NCBI GenBank assembly: GCA_030432635.1
Contig: JAUIMB010000001.1
Span: forward strand, 310,001-374,000
DNA length: 64,000 nt
DNA from: Bacteroidia bacterium
GTDB lineage: Bacteria; Bacteroidota; Bacteroidia; Flavobacteriales; Flavobacteriaceae
Reading direction: 5' to 3'
A program made the position numbers and the translations under genes. Below are positions 61,400 through 64,000 of this stretch, piece by piece. The stretch's first letter is position 1. Every line of letters begins with the position of its first letter. Below the pieces are notes generated by a model that was given only the letters and a program-made list of their open reading frames with translations, ran no database searches and was not told the DNA's origin.

Positions 61400-62809
61400 A
61401 TGAAACTGACAATACATAAAAATTTTAGTAAAGCCACTTTAATATTAATACTAGCGCTTACATTGCAAAGCTGTTTTGTGGCCAAGGATTATGTGCGTCC
61501 CGAATTAGATGAAACAGAACATCTATACAGAACGGATAATTTACCTCAAGATAGTGTGTCTTTAGCCGATGTCTCATGGAAAGAAATGTTCAAAGATCAA
61601 TTTTTAGGCATTTATATTGAAGAAGGTCTTCAAAACAACCTAGATATTCGTGTGGCTATTCAGCAAATTACTATCGCTAATGCTTATATGAAACAAGGTA
61701 AAGCAGGATATCTACCAACGCTATCAGGTACTGCGCAAGCAACACACCAAGAACTGTCTGAAAACAGTCAGTTTGGTGGCTTCTTCTCCTCAATCGACCA
61801 ATATGAACTTTCAGGAAGTCTATCTTGGGAAGCTGATATTTGGGGTAAAATACGCAGTAACAAACGTGCTGGAGAAGCAAGTTTTTTACAGACCGTTGCA
61901 GCTCATAAAGCGGTAAAAACAGAATTGATTTCTGCCATTGCCTCTACATACTATCAGTTGTTGGCCTTAGATAAGCAATTAGAAATCACAAAACGTACAA
62001 TTGCTACAAGAGATAGTAGTGTGTATACCATCAAAGCCTTGAAAGATGCTGGCAATGTGACACAAGTGGCTGTAGATCAATACATCGCTCAATTCAATAA
62101 CGCTAAAGCTCTAAAAGTTGATATCGAAGCGGCTATTTTTAGAACTGAAAACACTTTAAATTTATTATTGGGCAGACCAGCCGAACCAATAGAACGCGGC
62201 ACCTTAACAGATCAGGAACTACTTTCAGATATTAAGTTAGGTGTACCTGCTACATTGTTAAGAAATCGTCCAGATGTGATTGCGTCCGAATACGCTTTGG
62301 TCAATGCTTTCGAATTAACCAACGTTGCGCGTAGTAATTTCTATCCGTCGCTTCGGTTGACGGCAACTGGTGGATTCCAAAGTTTGGAATTGGATAAATT
62401 GCTGAATGCTAACTCGCTTTTTGCAACTATTGTTGGAGGTTTGACTCAGCCCATTTTCAATCAACGGAAAATAAAAACGCAACATGAAGTTGCCAAAGCG
62501 CAACAGGAACAGGCGCTGTTGAACTTCAAAAAAACCTTATTGACTGCTGGAAACGAAGTGTCCAATGCACTTTATGACTATGAGGCAGAAACTGAAAAGT
62601 TCGAATACCGTAAAAATGAAGTGGAAGCGCTTAGACAAGCTGAAATCAATTCTGACGAACTACTTAAAAACGGCTTAGCTAACTATTTAGATTTGTTAAC
62701 CGCAAGGGAAAGTGTCCTTAATGCAGAGTTGAATGTTATTGACAATAAACTACAACAATTATTAAGTGTCGTTGATTTGTATGAAGCACTTGGTGGTGGT
62801 TGGAAATAA
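61400..62809 (+). CDS. TolC-like outer membrane efflux lipoprotein (NodT family)
   Basis: This 469-residue protein starts at ATG 61400; an in-frame TTG at 61385 inside the permease gene is less likely. It has a lipobox (LTLQSCFVAKDYVRPE), the NodT-type PDLPxxW-like start region VSWKEMFKDQFLGIYIEEGLQNNLDIRVAIQQI, repeated helical hairpins and the LGRPAEPIERG and PATLLRNRPDVIASEYALVNAFELTNVARSNFYPSLRLTATGG signature of the family. It forms the outer membrane duct for the AcrB-like pump. 4 bases separate it from the permease gene. Confidence 0.94.
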   Translation: MKLTIHKNFSKATLILILALTLQSCFVAKDYVRPELDETEHLYRTDNLPQDSVSLADVSWKEMFKDQFLGIYIEEGLQNNLDIRVAIQQITIANAYMKQGKAGYLPTLSGTAQATHQELSENSQFGGFFSSIDQYELSGSLSWEADIWGKIRSNKRAGEASFLQTVAAHKAVKTELISAIASTYYQLLALDKQLEITKRTIATRDSSVYTIKALKDAGNVTQVAVDQYIAQFNNAKALKVDIEAAIFRTENTLNLLLGRPAEPIERGTLTDQELLSDIKLGVPATLLRNRPDVIASEYALVNAFELTNVARSNFYPSLRLTATGGFQSLELDKLLNANSLFATIVGGLTQPIFNQRKIKTQHEVAKAQQEQALLNFKKTLLTAGNEVSNALYDYEAETEKFEYRKNEVEALRQAEINSDELLKNGLANYLDLLTARESVLNAELNVIDNKLQQLLSVVDLYEALGGGWK

Positions 62810-62815
62810 AAACTT

Positions 62816-63409
62816 ATGATTACCAAAAGTGAATTGTTGCAATATGCCATTACCAAATTTACCAAGTTTGGCAGTAAACATGTAACTTTAGACGAATTGT
62901 CACAAGAGCTTGGTATTTCAAAAAAGACCATATATTCATTTTTCAAAAACAAGGAAGACCTCGTTGCCACAAGTATCGAAACGTTGTTGAATGAATATAA
63001 GGATGATATAAATGGAATCATTTCTGAAAATGAAAACGATCCGATTTTGAGTGTTATTCTTATTTATGAAAGAGGGTTTGAATATTTAAAATATTTTAAA
63101 CCTTCTTTTCTTTATGGATTAGAAAAATACTACCCAAAGGCATTTGAGTTATTTAATGATTTTGCTGAAGATTTGGCAAAAAACACCATAAGTGCTTTAC
63201 TAAAAAAAGCACAAAACCTAGGAACTATAAAATCTGACGTAGATGTGGACTTATTAGTTAAAATCTATTTTTTTAGAGTTGATAATTTATTGTTTAAAGA
63301 CAATAATTTATTCGATTTGTATTCAAAAAATACGCTATTAAGGCATATGGTAATCTATAACTTGTCTGGTGTAACCTCTAGCAATTATTCTAATGTCTAT
63401 TTTGAATAA
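62816..63409 (+). CDS. TetR/AcrR family regulator
   Basis: This 197-residue protein has an N-terminal TetR helix-turn-helix (residues about 5-50: LQYAITKFTKFGSKHVTLDELSQELGISKKTIYSFFKNKEDL) and a divergent helical effector domain. It lies 6 bases after the TolC-like gene, so it is co-transcribed with the pump and may be a second, feedback regulator besides the GbsR/MarR-type protein. A distinct operator was not found. Confidence 0.9.
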   Translation: MITKSELLQYAITKFTKFGSKHVTLDELSQELGISKKTIYSFFKNKEDLVATSIETLLNEYKDDINGIISENENDPILSVILIYERGFEYLKYFKPSFLYGLEKYYPKAFELFNDFAEDLAKNTISALLKKAQNLGTIKSDVDVDLLVKIYFFRVDNLLFKDNNLFDLYSKNTLLRHMVIYNLSGVTSSNYSNVYFE

Positions 63410-63442
63410 CTTAGCAAACGTCCTTTTTATTACATTCGTATT

Positions 63443-64000
63443 ATGAAAAAAGTACTCATCCTATTTGCGCATCCCAAGTTTGAAAAATCCCGAGCAAATG
63501 CTGCATTGATTGAGCGTTTAAACGATAAAAAGCATGTGACGTTTCACGATCTATATGAGCGTTATCCTAATTTTCATATCAATGTGCAACGAGAACAAGA
63601 ACTACTGGTAGAACACGATATAATCATTTGGCATCATCCGCTTTATTGGTATAGCAGTCCTGCAATGTTGAAACAATGGAAGGACATGGTTTTAGAATTC
63701 AATTGGGCTTATGGACCGAATGGAAAGGTATTGCACAACAAAACCGTATTTAATGTGATCACTACTGGTGGTTCTAGAGAGGTGTATTGTACTGAAGGTT
63801 ATAATACTTACACTGTAAACGAATTTCTAAGACCTTTTGAGCAAACTGCCAAGCTCTGTGGAATGAATTACCTACCTCCTTTTGCGGTTATGGGAACACA
63901 TAATTTATCAGATCGTGACCTGACTAATTATGCCAATGCTTACGAACAATTAATTGATTTGCTACAAACTGACTTTAGTTCTCAGGAATTTAAAAAGCAT
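63443..64000 (+). CDS. NAD(P)H-dependent quinone/flavin oxidoreductase, truncated by window edge
   Basis: An open frame starts at ATG 63443 and runs to the window end, 186 residues without a stop. The product is a flavodoxin-2/KefF-MdaB type enzyme: MKKVLILFAHPKFEKSRANAAL, VTFHDLYERYPNFHI, HDIIIWHHPLYWYSSPAMLKQWKDMVLEFNWAYGPNGK and NVITTGGSREVYCTEGYNTYTVNEFLRPFEQTAKLCGMNY. It probably reduces quinones or gates a potassium efflux partner (KefC/KefB), often encoded next, but no partner is visible here. TACATTCG at 63431 is a weak -7-like element. Confidence 0.88.
   Translation, partial: MKKVLILFAHPKFEKSRANAALIERLNDKKHVTFHDLYERYPNFHINVQREQELLVEHDIIIWHHPLYWYSSPAMLKQWKDMVLEFNWAYGPNGKVLHNKTVFNVITTGGSREVYCTEGYNTYTVNEFLRPFEQTAKLCGMNYLPPFAVMGTHNLSDRDLTNYANAYEQLIDLLQTDFSSQEFKKH

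Overview
The window looks like chromosomal DNA from a marine or soil member of the Flavobacteriaceae (Bacteroidetes). The DNA is AT-rich, and several genes follow the Bacteroidetes -7 promoter form TAnnTTTG rather than sigma70-like boxes. It carries gliding-motility genes gldF and gldG, a C-terminal type IX secretion (T9SS) sorting domain, a CAL67264-type small membrane protein and the menaquinone route as the quinone pathway. Genes are densely packed. No gap exceeds about 235 bases, and I saw no rRNA, tRNA, insertion sequence, prophage or CRISPR array.

Layout. 1-3738: a minus-strand cluster of four unrecognised genes, one a long coiled-coil protein, running off the left edge. 3868-7029: a metallo-beta-lactamase-fold lipoprotein, a small membrane protein, the ABC-F protein EttA and a small membrane protein. 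7123-14691: a nitrogen-oxide region. An Rrf2/NsrR-like regulator, an iron-sulfur repair protein (RIC), a polytopic His-rich membrane protein and a hemerythrin-domain protein lie on the plus strand, facing a minus-strand operon of NirK fused to cytochrome c, a NirV-like protein, a SCO protein and a porin. Three near-identical operator-like sites link the regulator, RIC and nirK. 14802-17879: a MarR-controlled redox operon (flavin reductase, GNAT, MarR, two pirins) with two perfect 22-bp palindromes sharing one core.

17959-31871: an acyl-CoA carboxylase beta subunit, then the menaquinone genes menE, menC, menA, menB and menD in several minus-strand blocks. These are interleaved with a CPBP membrane protease, DUF2490, sterol desaturase, methyltransferase, MBL hydrolase, CvfB-like and DUF2853 genes. 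menF, menH and menG are not in the window. 31979-43321: a two-carbon utilisation island with isocitrate lyase and malate synthase (glyoxylate shunt), a RamB/ScfR-like regulator reading divergently, acetyl-CoA synthetase, DUF779, aldehyde dehydrogenase and a divergent AraC regulator, followed by an alanine/sodium symporter. Together these would take an aldehyde through acetate and acetyl-CoA to C4 acids. The two divergent promoter regions carry clear repeat-type operators: 17-bp-spaced direct repeats next to a palindrome, and a 21-bp-spaced direct repeat.

43408-51503: housekeeping genes (purC, phoH-like, SAM hydrolase, ABM monooxygenase), the gliding genes gldF and gldG with an unusual extra ORF wedged between them, dnaN and DUF4870. 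51571-55524: a giant secreted PQQ-type sugar dehydrogenase-like protein with seven near-identical 79-residue repeats and a T9SS tail. 55674-64000: a transglutaminase-like protein, then a GbsR/MarR regulator, a tripartite RND efflux system (MFP, AcrB-like, TolC-like), a TetR regulator and the start of a flavodoxin-fold quinone reductase cut by the right edge.

Functions are assigned from motifs and family memory, without database searches. Operator and promoter calls are pattern-based inferences.
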